DNA of 64,000 nucleotides from a virus, in IMG/VR virus record IMGVR_UViG_3300027973_000028, positions 98,467 to 162,466 of that record. The stretch is one strand, 5' to 3'. Below are positions 7,709 to 16,922 of the stretch, one piece after another. How positions within the stretch are numbered: position 1 is the stretch's first letter; every line of letters begins with the position of its first letter. Both the position numbers and the translations under genes were made by a program. The notes under the pieces were generated by a model, which was not told where the DNA came from, did no database searches, and saw only the letters and a list, made by a program, of their open reading frames with translations.

Positions 7709-9730
7709 TTATGATGCCAAGTCTCCTAATGCTACCCATGTATCGGTAGCTCTTTTGATGATTGTAGCAGATGACCACTGCGCACGCAACTTCAAACCTG
7801 GAGTATAGTTAATGGTAACTCCAGCACCAGCTGTTAGCGTGCACTGTCCAGCTCCTGTTTGCAGCACTGTGATGGTGGTTCCAACAGGAAGGGCTACTGA
7901 AGAGTTTGGTGGTATTGTCAAAGTGTTTGCAGAAGCGTTGTTCATTTCAATCATCTTACCGCTGTCCGCTAAGACTAAGGTATAACTAGCTATTTGAGCG
8001 TTGGTGACTGTGTCGGTAAATATTCTTTGATAGTTAGTGCCATCATTAGTGAACTCCCAACAGTCTGTGGTTTCATTCCAGCGTAATTGAACGTTTGTTG
8101 AAGTACCACGTTCAACTTCAACTCCAGCATTTTCGGATGGAGTTCCAGCTTCATTGTTATTTAACACAATCAAATTATCATTGATTGTTAAAGTTTCAGA
8201 GTTAACAGTTGTGGTTGTACCAGAAACTGTAAAGTTGCCAGTAACGGTAAGATTACCTGCCACTGTTGGGTTGGATGTGTTAACCCAGGCTGAACCATTG
8301 TACAAAAGAACCTGGTTAGAAACTGCAGATGTTATTGTAACATCTGACAAATTGTCTATTGTAGCATCTAATGATACTGTAGCTGTTGAACCTTCTGATT
8401 GAGTATGCGCAACAGATATACCTGTTCCAGAAGCCACATTAACCATGTAGTTACCAGTTGTATCTGCACCAAGATCAACGGCATCGTTCACCCAAGCAGA
8501 ACCGTTATACTTAAGGAACTGACCCGAAGCAACAGATGTAATTGTTACATCGGTAATATCATCAATCGCTGATGTTGGGACTCCCCAGTCAATGCCTTTG
8601 GCAGCGCCGCTATTAGCCCTTAAGAAGTAGCCATTTGTTCCTACGCTTAAAACAGATGGTGTATTATCTGCTGTAGCGGTAAATATATCGCCTTTTGCAT
8701 TAGCGAGTGATTTAGCAACAGCGTCGCTTTCTATTTGATTAATTACAAACTCAGTTGTTGCAATTTGCGTATTATCTGTATTCGTAGCTGCTGTTGGGGC
8801 TAATGGTGTTCCAGTTAAAGATGGGCTAGCTAAAGTTGCATAACCTGCAAATGATACGTTAGATGTTGTTGTAGAAGTTACCCTTCCATACGCATCGACT
8901 GTATGACCGCTAATGAATGAAGTAACATTCGAACCAGAAGAATTTGTTTGCTCTACTGTAGCAAGATCGATACTATCCGCATTAACTACTAGTCTACCCG
9001 AACTTGCTGACATAACATTTACTGTATTATTTGTTACTACCAATCCATCGCCAGCTGTAAACCCACCAGTGCCAGTGAATTGTGCGTATGTTAGATTGTC
9101 TGTGCCAAAAATTATGGCATTATTTGCTCCAGATGGGGTCCCGGTTAAGATAAAACCACAGTTTATATTAGCAGATCCAGCTACTACAAATACAGCATCT
9201 CCCTTTGTGACTTCACCTGCAGGGTTATTGTCTGAATCTGTTCTCCTTGTAAGAACAAATGGTGTGCCAACAGCACCAGCGGTAGTCACTGTATAAATAC
9301 CATTTTGTGTTGCAGTAGCTTGATTCTTTACAAGAATGGAATAACCAGCTTCGGCTGTTCCTAGGTCTATTGTAAGCACACCGTTTGCTGTTGCAGTTAG
9401 TGTAGCACCAACACCTGCAGTTCCATTATTATATGTGCACGATGGCAGTGCGGCAGTTGTAGCCAATGCCACAGGATTTTGCCAGCTAACTCCAGCAAAC
9501 AGATCATCTACATATCCTCTTGTGGCAAGAGCTGTTGATCCACTTCCAGCATTCGATGCAAAGACGGACGTAACATTCATTACGCCATTAGCTGCTATAT
9601 TACCAACAACAGTGCCGGCAGAGTTTTTAAATTCAACCAGTGGTGCAGTGGCACCAGACGCTGCTTTAAATACAACAGATTCATCATTAACTGTAATTTC
9701 TGGTGCGGTTTCTGTTCTTAAACGGGCCAT
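7709..9730 (-). CDS. Mosaic fibre/tail-appendage protein (673 aa)
   Basis: A low-complexity Ser/Thr/Asn/Ala-rich beta protein with modules shared with the fibres at 12514, 16923 and 19904. One module begins T-V-T-G-N-F-T-V-S-G-T-T-T-T-V-N and leads to E-V-E-R-G-T-S-T-N-V. Another is Q-F-L-K-Y-N-G-S-A-W-V-N-D. The C-terminus (L-K-L-R-A-Q-W-S-S-A-T then D-T-W-V-A-L-G-D-L) matches that of the 984-aa fibre. It is transcribed immediately upstream of the F-F-x-P-P protein (one base between them). Its role in host binding is inferred from composition and location. Confidence 0.8.
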   Translation of the reverse strand: MARLRTETAPEITVNDESVVFKAASGATAPLVEFKNSAGTVVGNIAANGVMNVTSVFASNAGSGSTALATRGYVDDLFAGVSWQNPVALATTAALPSCTYNNGTAGVGATLTATANGVLTIDLGTAEAGYSILVKNQATATQNGIYTVTTAGAVGTPFVLTRRTDSDNNPAGEVTKGDAVFVVAGSANINCGFILTGTPSGANNAIIFGTDNLTYAQFTGTGGFTAGDGLVVTNNTVNVMSASSGRLVVNADSIDLATVEQTNSSGSNVTSFISGHTVDAYGRVTSTTTSNVSFAGYATLASPSLTGTPLAPTAATNTDNTQIATTEFVINQIESDAVAKSLANAKGDIFTATADNTPSVLSVGTNGYFLRANSGAAKGIDWGVPTSAIDDITDVTITSVASGQFLKYNGSAWVNDAVDLGADTTGNYMVNVASGTGISVAHTQSEGSTATVSLDATIDNLSDVTITSAVSNQVLLYNGSAWVNTSNPTVAGNLTVTGNFTVSGTTTTVNSETLTINDNLIVLNNNEAGTPSENAGVEVERGTSTNVQLRWNETTDCWEFTNDGTNYQRIFTDTVTNAQIASYTLVLADSGKMIEMNNASANTLTIPPNSSVALPVGTTITVLQTGAGQCTLTAGAGVTINYTPGLKLRAQWSSATIIKRATDTWVALGDLAS

Positions 9731-9809
9731 ATCACTCCTATGGAAATTGAACTCTTGATTTATAGTACTAGCAAAAAGCTATTTTTATAGTAATGCCTTT
9801 ATCACAAAT

Positions 9810-10616
9810 TTATTGTGTTATTCTCTTTAGAAATTCTAACATTTTTCCAGTATATTTTATTCTTCCAAAATGAGTTAAGTTTATTGTTGGATCAACCCAA
9901 ATCTTTCCGCCCATCTTTTGCCAATAACGGCAAAAGCCATAGTCTTCGGACAAAAATCTTCCATCATCATCAACGTATGAATTAAACAAAGCATACGCAT
10001 TTTCTATTTCATTACCTGATAGAGCGCCTGTATCATCTTTATATTTTAACTTTTTATATTTCTTAAACATTTTGTCAAATACTTGACGCCTAATTAGCAT
10101 AAAACCAGTGCCCGCTTCATAACATTCTATCGCACCATTATCAATATTAAGTTGTGTTTCTCCGGGCTTAGTCATGTGAACAACATATCTAGTTGCATAT
10201 TCCATAAGATCTTTAGCCTCTAAGTCTTTAGAAGCACCTTCTTTTACTTTATCCCAATTTATTTCTTTAATCGGATACGAGGCGGTCATTACATCTTTTT
10301 CATGCCAAAGCAGCTTTAATATTGCTTCTTTATCAAACTGAAGATCCACGTCAATGAATACCATATGAGTAAAATCTGGATTGCCCATGAATTTAGCAAC
10401 AAGGTTATTTCTCGCACGATTAATTAAAGAATCAGATATTGTACATACAGAGTATTTTAGGCCTATCTCTTTAAAAAAGAGGCAGGTCTGCAAAAAACTC
10501 ATCATAAATGGTTCTGTTACATGTGAATCGTAACAGGGTAGTGCAAAGAAAACGTTCCATTCTTGGAGTTTTTCTTTTGGAATTGTTATATTTATTTGTT
10601 GTTCTTCTACTGGCAT
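9810..10616 (-). CDS. Glycosyltransferase-like protein, GT-A fold
   Basis: The 268-residue protein has F-F-A-L-P-C-Y-D-S at the first strand, S-L-I-N-R-A-R-N-N-L-V, and H-M-V-F-I-D-V-D-L-Q-F, a D-x-D motif that binds the metal and nucleotide sugar in GT-A enzymes. Later come E-A-G-T-G-F-M-L-I-R-R and L-S-E-D-Y-G-F-C-R. It sits among fibre genes, so a plausible role is glycosylating virion fibres or host surface sugars. Donor and acceptor cannot be deduced. Confidence 0.75.
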   Translation of the reverse strand: MPVEEQQINITIPKEKLQEWNVFFALPCYDSHVTEPFMMSFLQTCLFFKEIGLKYSVCTISDSLINRARNNLVAKFMGNPDFTHMVFIDVDLQFDKEAILKLLWHEKDVMTASYPIKEINWDKVKEGASKDLEAKDLMEYATRYVVHMTKPGETQLNIDNGAIECYEAGTGFMLIRRQVFDKMFKKYKKLKYKDDTGALSGNEIENAYALFNSYVDDDGRFLSEDYGFCRYWQKMGGKIWVDPTINLTHFGRIKYTGKMLEFLKRITQ

Positions 10617-10619
10617 AAT

Positions 10620-11390
10620 CTATATTCTATACTGTTTTTTTTCCCAAGTCAAATTACGATTTTCCATATATCTTATATCTAAAGGTTGGTTGTTATCGCC
10701 GTTGTTATTGGGTATACCTTCTCTATTCGAACCAACGCTCATATGTGATTCACACGCTGCAGCTAGCTTTTTTGGAAAATCGTAAAAAATTAAATCAGTT
10801 GCTTTTTCGTTACAAAAATGACATTCAATTTCTCTTAATTCATTTAATATAACATAATAATTTTCTCTTTTTTCAGTAAGTTCTTTTACATTAAAGGGCT
10901 CGTTAACACAATATGGGTGTATTTTATTATTATTTTTAGAAATAAATGTTTTACTTTTTACACAATTATTTAAAGAATATGTTGTATTAAAAAGGCCCAT
11001 TACATCATAGGGTATTGCTGGACAAGAAAAATGATCTATTATTAAATCACAATCTTTTATTTTTTCGTCCAAATATAGATCAAATTGAACTTCTGCTGGA
11101 TAAATATTATCCCAAATTTTTATTACAAAATAACCATTTTCTAAAACCGAAAAACCAATTAACCCTTTAAAGGATTCATTTTCGATATAAGAAACTGATG
11201 GCTCACTAACTTGTTTTCCTAAATAATTTTCATGTATTAGACCAATTATATGATCGCACTCATGTTTTTCATCATAAATGGTGCACAATGAATTTATGAA
11301 AGTAACAAAACAATCTATATCTTTTATCGGATTAATGGTAAAACCATTTATCGTTAAATGCGATACTATTTTTTCATTGTGATTAATCAT
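10620..11390 (-). CDS. Hypothetical protein, possible degenerate S-adenosylmethionine decarboxylase-like fold
   Basis: The central strands (G-L-I-G-F-S-V-L-E-N-G-Y-F-V-I-K-I-W-D followed by A-E-V-Q-F-D-L-Y-L-D) follow the strand pattern of SAM decarboxylases around their E-S-H and D-x-F-T-C-G motifs, but the catalytic Ser, His and Cys are absent. The C-terminal region has C-H-F-C and a later C-E-S-H, which could bind zinc. Its function is unknown. The SpeD resemblance is my weak structural inference; a plain hypothetical protein is equally possible. Confidence 0.5.
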   Translation of the reverse strand: MINHNEKIVSHLTINGFTINPIKDIDCFVTFINSLCTIYDEKHECDHIIGLIHENYLGKQVSEPSVSYIENESFKGLIGFSVLENGYFVIKIWDNIYPAEVQFDLYLDEKIKDCDLIIDHFSCPAIPYDVMGLFNTTYSLNNCVKSKTFISKNNNKIHPYCVNEPFNVKELTEKRENYYVILNELREIECHFCNEKATDLIFYDFPKKLAAACESHMSVGSNREGIPNNNGDNNQPLDIRYMENRNLTWEKKQYRI

Positions 11391-11417
11391 ATTTAATTAA
11401 TAATTTATAATACAAAA

Positions 11418-12455
11418 TTAATTCCAAGTAGACAAAGCAGATCGTTTCCATGTATCTGTTGCTATGCAAATATAAATATGGTTGTCGTCCCATGCCATAT
11501 CTCCGTATTTTCCTGGACTAGATGGAGAGACGGGAACATCTACCGATATATCGTCGAAGGATACTTGATCCTTTTTCCCTCCTAATCCTGCAAAAACTGT
11601 AACAAAGCGATCAAAGGCACCGGGGGGGGAGGAAAAATGAACAATAACATTATTATCATCAACTATAGAATAAATTGTTTCAGTAATATCAAACAATCCA
11701 GTAGTATCCCTTATCACAACTCCAATATCGCTTGTGTTTAATTTGTGATTTATATGTATATTTTTTGCACTGCCGTCACCAGCCATTTGACCAAAATAAT
11801 ATCCTGATAATGGCAAAAACACTGTGGCAACAAGTGAGTCATTTGAAGGTGCTTCTGAAAAATCTAAAATTACTTTTTGTGTTGAATAAGATTGAACAGC
11901 AACTTGGACTACTTCATATGGATAAGTATTGTTTCTGACACAAACAATCACATCTCTTGATCCAAGATTATGGTTTAATTCAATACTAGAAGTAGAACCA
12001 TCTCCAATAATTTCAGAAAAATATATTTCTTCACCAGCAGAAATTATTAATATATCTACAGAATTGGATGTTGGTGGTGTTTCAAAAATAATTTTTGCTT
12101 GACTAGTACTTAGGGCTTCCCATCTAAATTTAATATTTTGTTTTACACTTATTGCACTAGGCGTCGCGGCATTTGACAATGCATTACCTTGTACATAGCC
12201 AAAAACAACTATATCTTGAGTATCAAGATCGTGAGTAATCGTATATTCTGTAGATGATCCATTTCCTATAGTCGTGGAAAATGAAGATATTTCAGATGGG
12301 ATTATATCTACTGCGTTGGCTGGAGATATTTTTGTACCGTCAAACTTAAGAACTTGACCATTTGTAACGCCTGTTAAATCCAGCTCGATACCATTAATAG
12401 TTACGGTAGAGCCTACAATAAGGCTATTCTTGACTACAAAGTTTTTGTCTGCCAC
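11418..12455 (-). CDS. Fibre-like protein with three D-G-S-x-x-x-x-I-x-H-x-L beta repeats
   Basis: The 345-residue protein has an N-terminal module shared with the other fibres (V-N-x-L-x-V-G-S-T-V-T-I-N-G and N-G-Q-V-L-K-F-D-G-T). Three repeats follow, of the form I-G-D-G-S-S-T-E-Y-T-I-T-H-D-L, D-G-S-T-S-S-I-E-L-N-H-N-L and D-G-S-A-K-N-I-H-I-N-H-K-L. It ends near D-D-N-H-I-Y-I-C-I-A-T-D-T-W-K-R. These modules occur once each in the larger fibres at 12514 and 16923. It is likely a tail fibre or decoration protein. Confidence 0.75.
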   Translation of the reverse strand: MADKNFVVKNSLIVGSTVTINGIELDLTGVTNGQVLKFDGTKISPANAVDIIPSEISSFSTTIGNGSSTEYTITHDLDTQDIVVFGYVQGNALSNAATPSAISVKQNIKFRWEALSTSQAKIIFETPPTSNSVDILIISAGEEIYFSEIIGDGSTSSIELNHNLGSRDVIVCVRNNTYPYEVVQVAVQSYSTQKVILDFSEAPSNDSLVATVFLPLSGYYFGQMAGDGSAKNIHINHKLNTSDIGVVIRDTTGLFDITETIYSIVDDNNVIVHFSSPPGAFDRFVTVFAGLGGKKDQVSFDDISVDVPVSPSSPGKYGDMAWDDNHIYICIATDTWKRSALSTWN

Positions 12456-12513
12456 TAAAGTTCACTGTCCCTCTAGTTTTAAACTTATTATTAAGTTTTA
12501 AACTTCTACTATT

Positions 12514-15500
12514 TTACACTGCAATCAATGTTCTTGCAACTTTTACGGTAGCTTGTGTTGACGCGGCATCGGTGATCGTCACTCTCAGCAGTACGTTTCC
12601 TGAAGAAATTGAAGTTGAAACGGTCATTGGTATTCTTGATGCTCCAAGCTCAATTACTGCATACTCCGACATAAAGGAGTCTGTGCCGTCGTGTGCTAAA
12701 AGCACTTCAGAAGTTGTGTACTTAGTGCCTTGAGATACTTGGATAAGGTACTTAGCTGTTCTGTAAGCTGTCTTACTAAAGCTGTCAACGGTTGTGATTG
12801 TGTTAACGGTAACTACTTGAGTTGATGTATTAAGTTCTCCAGTAGAATCAAGAGTGATTGCTCCAAATGATACTGAGGCATTTGTTGCAACGTCTTGGCC
12901 AATCGAGAAGGTTGGGTTTGCGCCTTCGCCACCAACATTTACTATTGTAACACCAGTTCCTGCGGTAACATTTGCAAGATAATCACCAACAGTATCTGTT
13001 CCAAGATTAATTGCGTCGTTAACCCAAGCACTTCCGTTATACTTTAGGAATTCTCCTGCGGCACCACTGACAATCGTGACGTCTGTTAAACCATCTAATG
13101 ACAGTACAGCAGCAGATTGCGCATAGGATTCAGTCGCAATAGCTCCATATGTTGTTCCATCATTTGTGATTTCCCATTTATCATCGGTTTCATTCCAACG
13201 AAGTACGACATTTGTTGATGAACCGCGTTCAACTTCAAGCCCAGCATTTAAAGAAGGGCTGCTAGTCACTCCAGAATTAAGAACAATAATATTGTCTTCT
13301 ACCGCTAAGGTTTCTGTGTTAAGAGTTGTTGTATTACCGTTAACTGTTAAGTTACCTGTTACGGTAAGATCTTGGCCAATGGTAACATTTGAAGGAAGAC
13401 CAACTGTTATTGCACCGGCAGAAGCTGAAACCTCGACTTCATTTGCTGTACCAGTCAAAGACGTTACTGCGTTTGAAGACAAATCACTTACTTGTGATGC
13501 ACGGATGCTAATCGCGGTGTTTGCGGCTGCTGTAAGGCGTCCCTGAGCGTCTACGGTGTAGTTTGGCACCGTATTGGCATTACCGTAGCTACCAGCTGTA
13601 ACAGCTGTGTTACCAAGGGTTAAAGTAACTGCTCCAGAAGTGCCGCCACCAGTAAGTCCAGTTCCGGCCGTTACTGACTCAATGTCACCTGCGTCATTTG
13701 TGAAACTGATTACACCAGTGCTCGAATTGTAGGCAAGATCGCCAGCAACGCTTATCTGAGCTCTTGTATTAGCTGTAAAGTCTGAAACTTGGCTAGCACG
13801 AATGCTAATCGCATTTTGTGAAGCTGCGGTCAAACGGCCTTGAGCGTCTACAGTAAATGTAGCTGCTGTATTTGCGTTACCATAAGTTCCAGCTGTAACA
13901 GCAGTATTGTCAAGATTAATAGTTATAGTATCAGTTGCGCTTGCTATAGAGCTTAAACCCGTACCACCACTGATGGTCAAGGTGTCGGAACCTGAAGTGA
14001 TTGTTTGGTTTGAGCCAGAGTCACCCGCAACTGCAAATGATGTTGCAATATTAGCAATTGTGTTGCTAACATTTGATATTGCATTGTCCGTGTAAGATGT
14101 GGCGTTTGAATAGGCGGTGCTTACATCTGTGTTGCTGGCAATGTTTACATATGTTGTTCCATCATTACTAAACTGCCATTTGTCTGCTGTCTCATTCCAG
14201 CGAAGTTCAACGTTTGTTGAAGTACCGCGTTCAATTTCAAGTCCGGCGTCTGCTGATGGTGAGCCAGTTACGCTTGAATTGAGAAGAACTTTATTATCTT
14301 CTACAGCAAGTGTTTCTGTATTTAGAGTTGTTGTGCTACCTTGAACTGTAAGGTTGCCAGTAACGGTAAGATCTTGACCAATTGTAACATTTGAAGGAAG
14401 GCCTACAGTTACCGCTCCATTTGATGCCGAAACTTCGACTTCATTTGCGGTTCCAGTAAGTGAAGTAACTCCTGCGCTTGCAAAGCTAATAACACCAGTT
14501 GAAGAGTTATAGGCTAGTTCACTGCCAGATGCACTTATTTGTGCTCTAGCGTTTGCTTGGAAGTCTGAAACCTGACTTGCAAGAATACTAATAGCAGTGT
14601 TAGATGCTGACGTCAAACGACCTTGAGCATCGACGGTGTAATTCGGGATCGTGTTTGCATTGCCATAAGATCCAGCTGATACTGAAGTACTATCAAGATT
14701 AAGGGTAATAGTATCGGTGTTTGAAGTTACCGAGCTAAGACCTGTGCCACCCAAAATGCTGAGTGTATCTGAACCTGAAGTAATTGTCTTACTTGTTCCG
14801 GAATCGCCAGCAACTTCAAATGCAGTAGCTACGTTTGCAACTAAGTTAGCAGCGTAGTTCTGTGCTGCGGTTTGTGCACTGGATGCTGCACCGAATGCAT
14901 CAAAAGTATTTGCTGTTACGGCTATTGTTGGAGTAGAGCCTTCACCAGAGTTATTCGTAAGAGTGATTGCAGTGCCGGCAACGAGTGACTCAACATACGA
15001 ACCAATAGTATCCGTTGAAAGATTTACTGCATCATTGATCCAAGCTGAACCGTTATAACGGAGGAAGTCTCCATTAGCAGCTGAAGTTATGGTAACATCA
15101 CCCAAGTCATCAATTGAACCTATTGTAATGGTGGAACCAGCAACTGCTGCGTAAACGCCAACTCTTACAGAGCTAGCAGAAGGAGCTGCCGAAAAATCTA
15201 GAGTAACTGTTCCAGTTGTTGTGGCTTCCCAACGAACATCGATTACTTCATATGGACTTGCTGCATTGCGTGCAACAACAACAACATCTCTTGTTCCAAG
15301 GTTATGAGTAATGGTGAATGTAGAGGCTGTGCCATCTCCAATTGTTTGTACATAAACTGTTCCAGCTAAACCAGTATCTGTTCCTGGAACAAAACTATTT
15401 CCATCAAACTTAAGAACTTGGTTTGTTGTTGCACCTGTTGGATTAATCGTAACACCATTAACGGTAAGAGTATTGGCGTTTAAGTTACCTGTATTTACAG

Positions 15501-15760
15501 TAGATGGCAAAGAAAGAGTGTAGACACCTGAAGTTGCATTAGCGGTTACAGAAACTTGATTTGCGGTGCCAACAACATTTGATATTAAATTAACTCCGTA
15601 TTATAGCATTGGCCGTGCTATTTTTGTAAAACAGTTTACCATCAGCTACGTTTAGGGCTAATTCACCTAGAGACAAAGAGTCTGGTGCTTGGCTTGAAGT
15701 GTCTGACCTTTTAAGAAGTAGGGTATTATTTACCGCAAAAATTGAACCTGAAAACGCCAC
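12514..15760 (-). CDS. Large mosaic fibre protein, 1,081 aa after a +1 shift at 15598 (CGG-A)
   Basis: An apparent open frame begins only at a TTG at 15510. The real 5' end lies upstream: a GTG at 15760 preceded by AGGAG starts a 56-residue reading ending A-N-A-I-I-R-S. It includes L-L-L-K-R-S-D-T-S and G-E-L-A-L-N-V-A-D-G-K-L-F-Y, matching the N-terminus of the fibre at 19904. At codon 55 the sequence reads ATA CGG AGT TAA. Dropping one base (C) gives GGA GTT AAT and joins the rest in frame, with G-T-A-N-Q-V-S-V resembling the G-T-A-N-E-I-A-V-S of its relatives. The downstream protein contains two copies of a long internal module. The coordinates given are for the frameshifted product. Confidence 0.82.
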
Positions 15761-15870
15761 GGAAACTCCTTTAATTGAATATTTAGATATTTAAATCTTT
15801 ATGAATAGTAACTAGTCTATCATTGATATTAATGATAACAAAATAATTTTAATTCAATTACAATAAATAT

Positions 15871-16098
15871 TTACCATTTGCCCAGAGGACACTTCGCTTC
15901 TTTTAATTTAACTTTTAAGGTCATAACACAACCACACTCTTTGCATTGCTTTGTTAGTTTTATCAAACTATCACATTCCTCACAAGTTTTTAGCCTATTA
16001 TCAGCTAACTCATCGGTTGCGCGTTCAACATTGGGATTTAATAAATCCCAAGGACGTGTTTCTCCAAGCTTCTTTTTATATTCCTGCCATGCGTTCAT
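15871..16098 (-). CDS. Small Cys-rich zinc-finger protein (75 aa)
   Basis: It has a Trp-rich N-terminus, then C-E-E-C, C-K-E-C-G-C and a final C-P-L-G-K-W, i.e. six cysteines in a zinc-binding arrangement. Small phage proteins of this type, with a C-x-x-C...L-T-K-Q-C-x-x-C-G-C core, are common near tail genes (I believe they are grouped as DUF6171). Function unknown. It follows the next gene by two bases. Confidence 0.7.
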   Translation of the reverse strand: MNAWQEYKKKLGETRPWDLLNPNVERATDELADNRLKTCEECDSLIKLTKQCKECGCVMTLKVKLKEAKCPLGKW

Positions 16099-16100
16099 AT

Positions 16101-16307
16101 TTAGGCTGGAGGGTGAAATCCATCTTCATCATATGTCCAGCCTTGAGTTACTGATGTCATTAATTCTTCTGGGATTTCTACTATTTTTGGATTAGATGTA
16201 AGTGCGGCGTACATTAATTCGATTTCTTTTGGGACAGACCAATTAAAGGTCACTTCGCCATCAACAACAACTGCAAAGATTGCTTTATCTTCTGGATTTT
16301 GTAGCAT
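16101..16307 (-). CDS. Small phage protein with C-terminal G-W-T-Y-D-x-x-x-F-x-P-P motif (68 aa)
   Basis: The protein ends Q-G-W-T-Y-D-E-D-G-F-H-P-P-A, a motif seen in many small phage proteins encoded next to fibres. It may be a relative of the 297-569 product. A good Shine-Dalgarno (GGAG in the reverse complement just upstream) supports the start. The role is unknown; a fibre accessory is plausible. Confidence 0.65.
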   Translation of the reverse strand: MLQNPEDKAIFAVVVDGEVTFNWSVPKEIELMYAALTSNPKIVEIPEELMTSVTQGWTYDEDGFHPPA

Positions 16308-16367
16308 TTATTTCTCCTATTAAAGTCTTTGACTCTATATTATATCATAAAAAATACTATAATTTGC

Positions 16368-16920
16368 TTAATAACATCCGAAACATGCGCAACACATATC
16401 GGAAACAACATCGTTATATGCCGGACAAGCACACGACGAACATCCGCTTGGTTGACAAAGTGGAGCATTCCAATAATATCTTGTAACTATCTTTCTACAT
16501 CCGTCTTGACAATATGAATTTACAGTTTCAGTACGGTTCAATGAACCAGTACAACTTGTGCATTGTGGAGGAACGAAGAACCCTGGAGGACTAAAGAACG
16601 CTGGAGGACCGAAGAACCCTGGAGGACTAAAGAACGCTGGAGGACCAAAGAACCCTGGAGGGGCAAAAAATGCTGGAGGAGAAAAAGCCCCAACGGTATA
16701 ATTAATCGCTGTTCCTAAGGGCACTACAGCTGTATCAGTTAATCCTGGAGTTACAACATTATTTAGGCCTGAATTTTCTGTTGCTGTAGTGGTTACAGAC
16801 CCAACGGTAAAACCAGCATTGGTTATAGCTGTATTAGCGCTTGACTGAGTTGTTCCGTTCGGATACAGTCGGTTTGGCGGCTTGCCTCACTCCTTTTGAG
16901 TTTCCTAATGGAATTGTCAT
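16368..16920 (-). CDS. F-F-x-P-P repeat protein with Cys-rich C-terminus, 183 aa after a +1 shift at 16857 (CGG-A)
   Basis: The ATG at 16920 has an AAGG Shine-Dalgarno seven bases upstream and opens M-T-I-P-L-G-N-S-K-G. At codon 22 the frame reads GAA CGG AAC and would stop after 28 residues. Skipping the C gives GAA (C) GGA ACA and continues T-T-Q-S-S-A-N-T-A, T-V-G-S-V-T-T-T and six F-F-x-P-P repeats. The paralogue at 7291 reads K-P-T-V-A-E-G-T without any break, so GGA is clearly the ancestral codon. The C-terminal 60 residues are unusual, with about 14 cysteines including C-T-S-C, C-S-S-C-A-C and C-C-A-C-F-G-C, absent from the paralogue. Confidence 0.82.
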
Positions 16921-16922
16921 AA

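Noticed and set aside
15594-15598. Release-factor-2-type frameshift (slip at a stop codon with an SD-like stimulator) at the 15.6 kb site
   Set aside because: A GGAG and a stop are present at this site, but the other four sites lack a stop directly after CGG and lack the same spacing. The shared feature is CGG-A.
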